Shown piece after piece: positions 26,010 through 33,198 of a stretch of 33,198 bases of DNA. Under the pieces are notes generated by a model. That model worked only from the letters and a program-made list of their open reading frames with translations. It did no database searches and was not told the origin of the DNA. The position numbers and the translations under genes were made by a program. The stretch comes from Chitinophaga pinensis (GTDB taxonomy: Bacteria; Bacteroidota; Bacteroidia; Chitinophagales; Chitinophagaceae). How positions within the stretch are numbered: the first letter of the stretch is position 1; each line of letters opens with the position of its first letter. Location: the NCBI GenBank assembly GCA_945897185.1, contig CAMDFC010000017.1, positions 1 through 33,198 on the forward strand. The letters run 5' to 3'.

Positions 26010-26837
26010 ATGATTTATACGCTTGTATCTTTTCATCCCATTTCAGAAGAGCAAAAAAATTTGTTGATTGCAATTTTGCCTGAATTCGGTTTCCATGGTA
26101 TGGAAGAAACTGAAGAGGGATTAAAGGCATACACAACAGAAACGGACACGGATTTTGAAGGATTACTTACTCTTTCAAATCAAATGGGTGTTGAGTTTCA
26201 ATTGGAAACACTGGAAGAGGAAAATTGGAATACAACCTGGGAATCTAATTTTGATCCTGTGGTTATTCCAGGAAAAATCCAGGTAAGGGCACATTTTCAT
26301 CCTCCCTTAGATTCTGTTGAGCATCAAATTTTGATTACCCCTAAAATGAGTTTTGGTACTGGTCATCATCCAACAACCTTAATGATGATGTTGGCCATGC
26401 TTGAAATAGATTTTAAAGGAAAAAGTGTGATTGATTTTGGAACTGGGACTGGCATCTTATCTATTTTAGCTGAAAAACTAGGGGCTATCCACATTGAGGC
26501 AATTGATAATGATGATTGGAGTATCAATAATGTTATGGAAAATATTGGATTAAATTATGCCAAGGCAATCCAAGTAATAAAAGCATCAACTTTAGACGTA
26601 TCTAGCCATGCTGATGTTGTTCTTGCAAACATTAATAAAAATGTGCTCATTGAGCATGTTAAGGATTTGTTTAAATGTACCAGCGAAAATGGGGTTCTAA
26701 TTATAAGTGGGTTGTTAAGAACGGATTATGAAGATATTCTAAATGTGTTTGTCCCGGTTTTTGGTCCTTTTTCTAAATCTTATTATGAAGGGGACTGGTT
26801 GGCAATGACCTTTGAACGGCGGGTTAACAGATCATAA
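26010..26837 (+). CDS. prmA: ribosomal protein L11 methyltransferase
   Basis: PrmA methylates ribosomal protein L11 with SAM. ATG 26010 gives 275 residues starting MIYTLVSFHPISEEQKNLL, the family N-terminal substrate-recognition domain. An upstream TTG in frame would lie inside the terminator stem. The catalytic domain has MSFGTGHHPTT (about 113-123), then VIDFGTGTGILSILAEKLGA with motif I near residue 140, and DVVLANINKNVL with the NPPY-like position as NINK, as in PrmA. It begins directly after the pnp terminator T-run, with no promoter of the usual type visible between. Its stop lies within a weak terminator. Confidence 0.93.
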   Translation: MIYTLVSFHPISEEQKNLLIAILPEFGFHGMEETEEGLKAYTTETDTDFEGLLTLSNQMGVEFQLETLEEENWNTTWESNFDPVVIPGKIQVRAHFHPPLDSVEHQILITPKMSFGTGHHPTTLMMMLAMLEIDFKGKSVIDFGTGTGILSILAEKLGAIHIEAIDNDDWSINNVMENIGLNYAKAIQVIKASTLDVSSHADVVLANINKNVLIEHVKDLFKCTSENGVLIISGLLRTDYEDILNVFVPVFGPFSKSYYEGDWLAMTFERRVNRS

Positions 26838-26857
26838 CAAGTCGTTTGTTATTTTTT
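26835..26857 (+). terminator. weak hairpin terminator overlapping the prmA stop
   Basis: TAACAA (26835-26840, including the stop codon) pairs perfectly with TTGTTA (26846-26851) around GTCGT and is followed by six T. The stem is AT-rich, so it is probably leaky. Confidence 0.4.
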
Positions 26858-26888
26858 ATTAACTTTATATTCAATTTTTTACATCGTT

Positions 26889-27542
26889 ATGCTGATGAAT
26901 GAACTTTATTTGATAATACTGGCCTACCTGATTGGATCAATTCCATCCTCGTTGATTGTTAGCCGATCTCAATTTAACATTGATATTCGTGACTATGGCA
27001 GTGGAAATGCAGGAGCCACAAACACATTTAGGGTGCTGGGTTCTAAGTGGGGCACCTTGGTAATGATAATGGACATGCTCAAAGGTCTAATTGCAGTTAA
27101 GCTGGCATTGCTTCTGCCTTATTACATAGGCAATGAATTTGAAAGAACGAATTTTCAGATTGGATTAGGTTTGGCTGCAGTATTGGGTCATATTTTTCCC
27201 ATTTGGGCAGAGTTTAGGGGAGGCAAGGGCGTTGCTACATTGTTTGGATTAATAATTTCTATATCTCCTTGGACAGCATTAAGTTGTGTAGGGGTATTTG
27301 TAGTTGTACTTTATCTCACTCGCTTTGTTTCGCTTAGTTCTATTTTGGCCAGTATGGCTTTTCCGGTTTTCATCCTGGTGGTATTCAATGTAGATAATAT
27401 AGCTTACCGAATTTTTGCAATTGCGGTTGCCCTTTTGGTTGTGATGACCCACCAAAAGAACATTGGTCGTCTTTTATCAGGTATCGAAAACAAAGTACCT
27501 ATCTTCAAAAATCGTGATAGGCGAAGGTCTAAACGAAACTGA
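26889..27542 (+). CDS. plsY: glycerol-3-phosphate acyltransferase PlsY
   Basis: PlsY transfers the acyl group from acyl-phosphate to glycerol-3-phosphate, the first step of phospholipid synthesis in the membrane. The 217-residue protein has five to seven hydrophobic segments and the three family motifs: SGNAGATNTFRVLG after the first helix, the glycine-rich FRGGKGVATLFG in the middle, and the late THQKNIGRLLSGIENK. ATG at 26889 or 26895 are both possible. The basic C-terminus (KNRDRRRSKRN) is cytoplasmic. A TAACTTTA 22 bases before the start is a two-element-poor promoter candidate only. Confidence 0.95.
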   Translation: MLMNELYLIILAYLIGSIPSSLIVSRSQFNIDIRDYGSGNAGATNTFRVLGSKWGTLVMIMDMLKGLIAVKLALLLPYYIGNEFERTNFQIGLGLAAVLGHIFPIWAEFRGGKGVATLFGLIISISPWTALSCVGVFVVVLYLTRFVSLSSILASMAFPVFILVVFNVDNIAYRIFAIAVALLVVMTHQKNIGRLLSGIENKVPIFKNRDRRRSKRN

Positions 27543-27622
27543 TCTGGTTTCTTCGAGAATTTCTGTTTTGTTTATTATTTATTTAAATTCTTTTCAATTA
27601 TTTTAACATTTTTGTGGAAAAA

Positions 27623-28162
27623 ATGTTAATTTTATCCTCCCAACAAAAATTACCAAGCATGCTTGTCAACATTTTTGAAAGACTTGAACTTTGTGATGAA
27701 AAGAACCTACTTATTCAAGGAATTCCTTCAACACTTGAAAAACATTTTACCAAGTTATCTTTTGCCAAAAATGTGACTCCCTTACTGAAAAGCAGGAAAA
27801 TAGAGTTTGCTTTGGTCTTTGCACTTAATTATACCCAATTGAATGTCATTTTAAAGGAAGTAATTCCTGCCCTAAAAGCCCAGGGAAAACTTTGGATTGC
27901 TTATCCAAAGCCTACATCTAAAATTGTAAGTGACCTGAACAGGGATTGTAATTGGGACTGCCTCTGTACAAAGGGATTTGGTAAAATTGACGAAGTGGTT
28001 ATTGATCATGTATGGACTGCCATCAGGTTTTGTACATCCAGAATTGTTTCCAATCAAACTGAAATCGATCTTGATACCATGAGTCTTGATGCAACAGTAA
28101 AAGACGTAGTAGTTAAACCTTCACGAACCTCTTATAGCGCAATCGAAACTGCTATTTCTTAG
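27623..28162 (+). CDS. DUF3052-like small protein
   Basis: With ATG 27623 the protein has 179 residues; a GTG at 27614 adds three more. The core reads FALVFALNYTQLNVILKEVIPALKAQGKLWIAYPKPTSKIVSDLNRD, then a Trp-rich stretch, then VVIDHVWTAIRF. From memory, the LW-AYPK-TS, DLNRD-W and ID-W-A-RF pattern is that of DUF3052 proteins, whose function is unknown. Four Cys lie near the middle and end of the core, two of them in NWDCLCTKG. No signal or membrane segment is seen. It follows plsY by 80 bp of T-rich DNA without a clear promoter match. Confidence 0.7.
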   Translation: MLILSSQQKLPSMLVNIFERLELCDEKNLLIQGIPSTLEKHFTKLSFAKNVTPLLKSRKIEFALVFALNYTQLNVILKEVIPALKAQGKLWIAYPKPTSKIVSDLNRDCNWDCLCTKGFGKIDEVVIDHVWTAIRFCTSRIVSNQTEIDLDTMSLDATVKDVVVKPSRTSYSAIETAIS

Positions 28163-28166
28163 TTTT

Positions 28167-28430
28167 CTAATTTAGCTGTTCTGTAAATTTTATAAGCTCA
28201 TCAACAGTCTGTAATACTGTTGAACCACTGGGTGTCTTTTCTACTGATTTAAAACCCGGACCAGCACAAAATACCTTGCAATCTTTTGTAACCTCGGAGA
28301 GGTTATTTATATAATGATTAATATCCAATTCTATAAAATTTGTAATCATATAAATAAATAGTAATGTAGGGACTGGTTTTTCTATTCCCATTTTTTCCGG
28401 ACAAAAAAGAATGATTTTTTGGTTTACCTT
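28167..28430 (-). pseudogene. probable remnant of a MerR-type regulator with cobalamin-binding domain
   Basis: The minus-strand frame is open from 28430 down to the stop at 28167. It reads KIILFCPEK, then PTLLFIYMITNFIELDINHYINNLSE, then CKVFCAGPGFKSVEKTPSGS and VLQTVDELIKFTEQL. This looks like the start and the end of the B12-binding domain found at the C-terminus of Bacteroidota MerR regulators (strand LxLPE, then NI-DYI, strand, GR/GG turn, P-V-V-L-S-DELI), with the middle missing. The upstream DNA up to 28581 has in-frame stops at 28433 and 28442 and no helix-turn-helix sequence. A short intact gene from ATG 28391 (74 residues) is the alternative. Confidence 0.4.
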
Positions 28431-28581
28431 TTAAAATTTCTATATCTCGGATGTTAAAAAACTGCACAGATTATTTTTAATCCTTGGATATAACCAATCA
28501 TGTTAAAATTTTACTGAAGAAGTAGTGATAATAGTAAAATCCTGCTTTTATGTTACATTTGGATACCAAAAGAATTAAACA
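28431..28581. other. gene-free gap between the regulator remnant and lepB
   Basis: This AT-rich stretch holds no convincing coding frame on either strand. On the minus strand, stops occur soon after the remnant frame. The only signal seen is the lepB promoter element at 28554. Confidence 0.6.
28554..28561 (+). promoter_or_regulatory. -7 promoter element of lepB-cdd
   Basis: TACATTTG matches TAnnTTTG exactly and ends 20 bases before the lepB ATG. The -33 region 19 bases upstream reads ATAG, a poor match to TTTG. Confidence 0.5.
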
Positions 28582-30108
28582 ATGAGTACTGGTTGGTTCA
28601 TATTTATACTTGCGACCCTTGGTTTTCACATCGGGCTATTTGGAATGTTTAAGAAAGCCGGTATGGACGGTTGGAAAGCGTTGGTACCATTTTACAATAC
28701 ATGGTTGATTGTAAAGAAAATGGAATTAAAAATATATTGGTTCTTTTTTCAACTTATTCCAATCGTTGGACAATTCATAACCATATGGATATTAATAAAA
28801 TTTGTTGAACATTTCGGTCGCTTTTCTTTTTTACATCATGCAGCAACAGTGTTCGTTCCTTTTATATATTTCCCTTATATGGGTTTCTCAGTTAACGAAA
28901 GATATGCAGGTATTCCTGTGGTAAAAAATTATCAAAAGTCTGCCACAAGAGAATGGATAGATGCTGCAGTATTTGCAATTGTAGCGGCAACCATTATTAG
29001 GACATTCATTTTTGAGGCCTATGTAATTCCAACGGGATCTATGGAAAAGACTTTGTTGGTGAATGATTTCCTTTTTGTTAGTAAAACCAGTTACGGACCA
29101 CGAACTCCCAATACACCTTTGTCTTTTCCTTTTGTCCATCATACTTTACCTATTGGCACATCGAAATCTTATTTGGAATGGATCAAACTTCCATATAATC
29201 GTTTTCTTGGAAGTCCCGTTCAAAGAAATGATGTAGTTGTTTTTAATTATCCGGTAGGGGATACGGTAATTAGGGAGTACCAGTCTGAAGTAAATTATTA
29301 TGATTATTTGAGGGCCTATGAATCTAGAGGGGGCACCAGAGAAATGCTATTTGCTGAAAGAGATGATATAGTAGTTCGTCCAGTTGATAAACGCGAAAAT
29401 TTCATCAAGCGTTGTGTAGGTATTGCAGGGGATACTCTATTGTTAAAAGATGGCTTTCTTTATGTAAGTGGTACCAAAAATCCTATCCCTCCAGCTTCTG
29501 AAATGCCTTATTATGTGACACTCGATGGGAAAGGTTTTTTTTCAGATGAATTTATCAAAGACGAATTAAACATAGATCCTAATGACCCAGATCAGAGAGA
29601 CCTGATGCAGTTGCAGGATAGTCCAAATACCTACAGGTTAACACTAACTCCTTCTCAATTGGCACAAGTAAAATCATTTTCATTTGTTGTTCCCGGTTCT
29701 GTTGTTCCAGATTTAAATACGAGCGGATTTGGTAACACCTTTCCTTACGATACCAGCAATTTCAAATGGAGCGAAGATAATTTTGGACCAATTTGGGTGC
29801 CTAAAAAAGGAGAAAAAATTGAATTAAACTCAAAAAATAGTAGTCTATATAAAAGGGTTATTCAAGTATATGAGAACAACGACTGGAAAGAAATTGATGG
29901 CAAGGTGTTTATCAATGGAAAGGAAACAAACCACTATACATTCAAAATGGATTATTTTTGGTTGATGGGTGACAACCGTCATAATTCTCAGGATTCTAGA
30001 TTTTGGGGATTCGTTCCTGAAGATCATATTGTTGGTAAAGCCACACTTATTTGGTTCAGTTGGCAGAATGGGCCAAGATGGTCGAGAATATTTAAAAGCA
30101 TTCATTAA
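28582..30108 (+). CDS. lepB: signal peptidase I, long Bacteroidota form
   Basis: LepB removes signal peptides from exported proteins. The 508-residue protein has three hydrophobic segments in an N-terminal extension (about 3-22, 51-73, 84-101) of the kind seen in other Bacteroidota. A further anchor (125-145) leads into the catalytic domain. The active Ser is S153 in PTGSMEKTLL, and the general-base Lys is K276 in FIKRCVGIAGD. The late box GDNRHNSQDSRFWGFV is GDNR(D)NS with His in place of the usual Asp. An insertion of about 100 residues between the Lys region and this box is typical of the long form. cdd follows 13 bp later. Confidence 0.93.
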   Translation: MSTGWFIFILATLGFHIGLFGMFKKAGMDGWKALVPFYNTWLIVKKMELKIYWFFFQLIPIVGQFITIWILIKFVEHFGRFSFLHHAATVFVPFIYFPYMGFSVNERYAGIPVVKNYQKSATREWIDAAVFAIVAATIIRTFIFEAYVIPTGSMEKTLLVNDFLFVSKTSYGPRTPNTPLSFPFVHHTLPIGTSKSYLEWIKLPYNRFLGSPVQRNDVVVFNYPVGDTVIREYQSEVNYYDYLRAYESRGGTREMLFAERDDIVVRPVDKRENFIKRCVGIAGDTLLLKDGFLYVSGTKNPIPPASEMPYYVTLDGKGFFSDEFIKDELNIDPNDPDQRDLMQLQDSPNTYRLTLTPSQLAQVKSFSFVVPGSVVPDLNTSGFGNTFPYDTSNFKWSEDNFGPIWVPKKGEKIELNSKNSSLYKRVIQVYENNDWKEIDGKVFINGKETNHYTFKMDYFWLMGDNRHNSQDSRFWGFVPEDHIVGKATLIWFSWQNGPRWSRIFKSIH

Positions 30109-30121
30109 TAAATTGTAAGCA

Positions 30122-30610
30122 ATGGAAATAGGGAGAATTGAAATTACATTCAAAAAATACCATGCAGTAGGTGAATTAGCTCCCGGAGATATTGCTTTAA
30201 TTGGAAAGGCAAAACTCCTGGCTAAATCTGCTTATGCTCCGTATTCAAAATTCAGGGTTTCTGCTGTTGCTTGTATGAGTGATGGTTCTTTTGTTGAAGG
30301 GACTAACCAAGAGAACGCTTCTTACCCAATTGGACTTTGTGCTGAGCGTGTATTACTTGCTGCAGCATCTTCTATAGCACCTGGACTTTCTATAACTACC
30401 ATGGCAATTACCTATGAAAGTGATGAGGTTAATACCATAGCTCCAATTGCCCCCTGCGGTATTTGCAGACAATCCTTGCTAGAGTTTGAATCTAGGTTTG
30501 GTAATTCGATGCGTATACTGCTAACCGGCACAGAAGGTCTCGTATATGAATTTGAATCTGTTTCAGCTTTACTGCCCTTGGGGTTTAAGGCCAAGCACCT
30601 TGGTAGGTAG
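30122..30610 (+). CDS. cdd: cytidine deaminase
   Basis: Cdd deaminates cytidine and deoxycytidine to uridines in pyrimidine salvage. The 162-residue homotetramer type has the zinc site C73-A-E75 (LCAERVLL), with Glu75 as proton shuttle, and PCGIC with C112 and C115. The N-terminal YAPYSKFRVSAVA and QENASYPIGLC segments bind the nucleoside. The N-terminal 20 residues are slightly longer than in the E. coli-independent short forms. It is 13 bp after lepB and probably shares its promoter. It ends 4 bp before the convergent tolC-type gene. Confidence 0.95.
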   Translation: MEIGRIEITFKKYHAVGELAPGDIALIGKAKLLAKSAYAPYSKFRVSAVACMSDGSFVEGTNQENASYPIGLCAERVLLAAASSIAPGLSITTMAITYESDEVNTIAPIAPCGICRQSLLEFESRFGNSMRILLTGTEGLVYEFESVSALLPLGFKAKHLGR

Positions 30611-30614
30611 TTTA

Positions 30615-31919
30615 TTAATTTTTATTGATCTCTCCAGTTAGGAAGTGTAATCTGTTTACTGCTACCTGTGCAAGGAATTGTGCATTGATGTATCTGTTTT
30701 CTGCTTCAATCAAACTCAATTGAGCTTGTCTGAGTTCTATTGAATTGCTCACCAGTTTTCTAAATCTTTCCGTGGAGATCATGTTGTTCTCTTCGGCAAG
30801 TTTTACATTATCCTCCTCTATTCTGGTTATTTCTATTGCATTTTGATAATCTTGGTAGGCAATGAGTAAATCCCTTTGTAGAGAAATTTTTAACTGTTCT
30901 ATCTGAAGGTCTTGCCTTTTTTCTTGAATTGAATTTGCCTTTAATTGTGTTTTGTTTGCATTGCCATTGAAAATAGGGACACCTAAACCTATTCCAATAT
31001 TTGGACCGAAAGTTTGATTAGTTAAAAAGAATCCTGCTGTTGATCTTTGTTTATTTAAAATCGTATTTGAGTTTAGACTCAATACGGGCAGGCGTTGCGA
31101 ATTGATGATTTTTCTATCATTTAGAATATTTTGTCTTTCCTGTTGCGCCATCAGCAATTGGTAGTTTTGCTTCTCTAAAAGAGATTCCAATTTGCTAAAT
31201 TCAATGTTTGGGAGTTCAAATTTTTCTTCTATTGCAAAAAATGGTTCATCAAACTTTCGTTTTAGCAATGCATTCATATTTGCAACAGTAGCGGCAACTT
31301 CTGTATTGATGTTCTCCAGGTTAACTCTCTGTGCATTTAAATCAATTTCAGCTTGCAGCATATCGGTCTTGGCGCCACTCCCTATGTTAAATCGAGTTTC
31401 AGCAATTTTGTATCTTTCTTCCGATAACGTAATGATTGCTTTTGTGGCAATGATTTGTTTGTTCAGTCTGATGAGGTTGTGATAGATATTGGAAACATCA
31501 AAAACAATTTGATCAATTTGTTGGTCTAAGGCGATTTCTCCCATTTTTTCAATGACTTCAAATCTATCTTTTGTTGCTCGTATTCTTTTGCCATTGTAAA
31601 TTCTCCAACTTATACTTAAGTTTGAATTGATACTGCTGTTGGACACATTATTTCGTTGAATACTGCTGCCATTTGCTAGTTTTTGGTCAATGTTTGTAAT
31701 CGCTTCAGTGTTTGAAACGTTAGCAGCAACGGTAGGTAGAGCACCTGCATTTCCCCAGTTGTTATTAATTTGAGCAATTTCTAAATCGGATGAAACAATC
31801 TGGATCTGTAGATTCTGTTTGATTGCTAAATCTATTGATGCGCCCAATGAAAAATTATTTTCTTGTGCATCTGCAAACACAACAAAAAGTAGACCTAACA
31901 AAGCCAATTTAAATTTCAT
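30615..31919 (-). CDS. TolC-family outer-membrane efflux protein
   Basis: This 434-residue exported protein forms the outer-membrane channel and periplasmic tunnel of a tripartite pump. A signal peptide covers about residues 1-18 (LLGLLFVVFADA). Two outer-membrane-factor repeats follow, each with long coiled helices, as in the stretches ALDQQIDQIVFDVSNIYHNL, AETRFNIGSGAKTDMLQAEI and TERFRKLVSNSIELRQAQLSL. The repeat turn near GSGAKTDMLQAEIDL is typical. The gene starts within the end of the RND pump gene (11-bp overlap), so both are one operon. The adaptor (MFP) gene is presumably beyond the right edge. Substrate is unknown. Confidence 0.93.
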   Translation of the reverse strand: MKFKLALLGLLFVVFADAQENNFSLGASIDLAIKQNLQIQIVSSDLEIAQINNNWGNAGALPTVAANVSNTEAITNIDQKLANGSSIQRNNVSNSSINSNLSISWRIYNGKRIRATKDRFEVIEKMGEIALDQQIDQIVFDVSNIYHNLIRLNKQIIATKAIITLSEERYKIAETRFNIGSGAKTDMLQAEIDLNAQRVNLENINTEVAATVANMNALLKRKFDEPFFAIEEKFELPNIEFSKLESLLEKQNYQLLMAQQERQNILNDRKIINSQRLPVLSLNSNTILNKQRSTAGFFLTNQTFGPNIGIGLGVPIFNGNANKTQLKANSIQEKRQDLQIEQLKISLQRDLLIAYQDYQNAIEITRIEEDNVKLAEENNMISTERFRKLVSNSIELRQAQLSLIEAENRYINAQFLAQVAVNRLHFLTGEINKN

Positions 31920-33198
31920 GCGACGTACTTTTTTTTCTGGAAATATAAGCGTAGAGTGATGGTACTACAAAAAGGGTTAGTACCAGTGAGAAGAGTAGAC
32001 CTCCAATAATCACAACTCCTAAAGGAATCTTACTTTTTCCTGCTGAACCTATTGCAAGTGCAATAGGAAGTGCACCCAATGCAGTTGCAAGTGTTGTCAT
32101 CAAAATCGGTCTTAACCTGGCAACTGAAGCTTCAACTACAGATTGAATTTTTTGAAATCCCTGTTCTCTCTTTTGATTGGCAAATTCTACTATTAAAATA
32201 CCATTTTTGGTTACCAACCCAATTAACATAATGATACCTATTTGAGAGAAAATATTGATTGATTGTCCAAAAATGAATAAACTCAATACAGCTCCTGCCA
32301 AAGCAAGAGGCACCGTGATCATGATAATGAATGGGTCTACAAAACTTTCAAATTGCGCTGCAAGGATTAGGAAAATCAATACAAGTGCAAATAAGAATGC
32401 ACTTTGCGTATTTGAAGAACTTTCAGCGAAATCTCTTGACGTTCCACTTAAACTGGATGAAAACGATTCATCCAATACTTTTTCAGATATTTTATTCATT
32501 TCTGCAATACCATCTCCAATTGTTTTTCCTGGAGCTAATCCTGCTGAAATTACTGCACTTTTTAATCTGTTATAATGGAAGATGGTGGGAGGGTTGGATG
32601 TCTCAGCAATTGAAACTAAATTATCCAATTGGACCAATTCTCCATCTCTGCTTCTCAGGTAAAATGATTTTAGATCGAGTGGAGCATCTCTGTCTTTTCT
32701 GTCTACTTGCCCAATAACTTGGTATTGTTTTCCATTTCTAATAAAATATCCAAAACGTCTACCGCTTAATGCCAGTTGAAGCGTATTTGAAATATCCAAA
32801 ATAGAAATCCCAAGTTCACTTGCTTTTAAGCGGTCAATTGTAACCTGTAACTCTGGTTTATTGAATTTCAAATTGACGTCGTTTCCTTGAAATACCGAAC
32901 TTTTAACTACTTCATCCATAAAGAGGGGAACCTTTTCTTTCAATTTGTCGAAATTCAAATTTTGTAGTACAAATTGAACAGGGAATGACCCTCTTCCACC
33001 TTGTCCAACTGAAATAGTTTGTTCCTGAATTAGCAACACACGTACGTTGGTAAAGTCTTTAAAAATTCCATTCAGGTTTTGGGTAATCTCATTCTGGCTT
33101 CTCTTTCTCTCTGATGCATCTACCAGTCCCATACTGATTGTAGCATTATTTCCACCCCCGGAACCACCAAACCCAGGAGCAAATGAAAGCACTACATT
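31909..33198 (-). CDS. RND-family efflux permease, C-terminal part (5' end outside window)
   Basis: The frame is open to the last base of the window, so about 429 residues of a protein of roughly 1000 are visible. They cover the second periplasmic porter/docking part (DNLVSIAETSNPPTIFHYNRLKSAVI) and then the membrane block: LFALVLIFLILAAQFESF, DPFIIMITVPLALAGAVLSLFIFGQ, IGLVTKNGILIVEFAN, ARLRPILMTTLATALGALPIAL and VVIIGGLLFSLVLTLFVVPSLYAYI. These are the TM8-TM12 features of HAE1-type (AcrB-like) proton-driven pumps; the proton-relay Asp pair of TM4 is outside the window. It overlaps the TolC gene by 11 bp. Confidence 0.95.
   Translation of the reverse strand, partial: NVVLSFAPGFGGSGGGNNATISMGLVDASERKRSQNEITQNLNGIFKDFTNVRVLLIQEQTISVGQGGRGSFPVQFVLQNLNFDKLKEKVPLFMDEVVKSSVFQGNDVNLKFNKPELQVTIDRLKASELGISILDISNTLQLALSGRRFGYFIRNGKQYQVIGQVDRKDRDAPLDLKSFYLRSRDGELVQLDNLVSIAETSNPPTIFHYNRLKSAVISAGLAPGKTIGDGIAEMNKISEKVLDESFSSSLSGTSRDFAESSSNTQSAFLFALVLIFLILAAQFESFVDPFIIMITVPLALAGAVLSLFIFGQSINIFSQIGIIMLIGLVTKNGILIVEFANQKREQGFQKIQSVVEASVARLRPILMTTLATALGALPIALAIGSAGKSKIPLGVVIIGGLLFSLVLTLFVVPSLYAYISRKKSTSHEI

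Noticed and set aside
27527-27551. Small inverted repeat GAAAC/GTTTC at the plsY end as terminator
   Set aside because: The stem is only 5 bp and no T-run follows directly.
27614-27622. GTG start for the DUF3052-like gene
   Set aside because: An ATG three codons later is the simpler choice; the difference is only three residues.
1-33198. tRNA or rRNA genes, CRISPR array, insertion sequence, prophage or toxin-antitoxin module
   Set aside because: The gaps are too short or lack the required structures, and no transposase, integrase, Cas or toxin-like protein is encoded.

Overview
The window looks like a compact piece of core chromosome from a member of the Bacteroidota, most likely in or near the Chitinophagia. 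This placement is an inference. It rests on the lineage-type proteins (HU-CCDC81 protein, TonB-like plugless barrels, type-B succinate dehydrogenase in C-A-B order, long LepB), on AT-rich DNA with A-rich start regions instead of clear Shine-Dalgarno sites, and on several promoters matching the Bacteroidota -33/-7 pattern (TTG-N19-TAnnTTTG or its -7 half). I see no tRNA, rRNA, CRISPR array, insertion sequence or phage gene.

Layout. Positions 1-4188 (+) hold the end of a TPR protein, a TonB-receptor-like beta-barrel that overlaps it by 4 bp, an HU-CCDC81-type protein with one membrane segment, and a SAM methyltransferase. A CtpA protease lies on the other strand (4190-5782). Positions 5830-8075 (+) are a wall-sugar salvage operon: a BadF-type sugar kinase, the MurNAc-6-phosphate etherase MurQ and a hypothetical protein. 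Positions 8155-11649 are sdhC-sdhA-sdhB with their own promoter and terminator. Positions 11759-16615 pair a Tat-exported Gfo/Idh/MocA oxidoreductase with a 1152-residue outer-membrane barrel protein. A coiled-coil membrane protein (minus strand) faces that barrel.

From 17787 on come holA, ribF (-), purM, an ftsE-type ATPase, a glycosyltransferase (-), a small membrane protein, rpsO-pnp, prmA, plsY, a DUF3052-like protein, a probable remnant of a cobalamin-binding MerR regulator (-), lepB and cdd. The window ends in a minus-strand RND pump/TolC operon that runs off the right edge.

Most genes are housekeeping: respiration, replication, RNA turnover, cofactor, purine and lipid synthesis, secretion. 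No clear new defence or mobile system is visible. The best leads are the TPR/plugless-barrel/HU-membrane cluster, the large barrel with a SprA-like module and a calcium-type loop, alternative RNA hairpins between rpsO and pnp, a terminator abutting the prmA start codon, a predicted near-leaderless ribF mRNA, and the regulator remnant.
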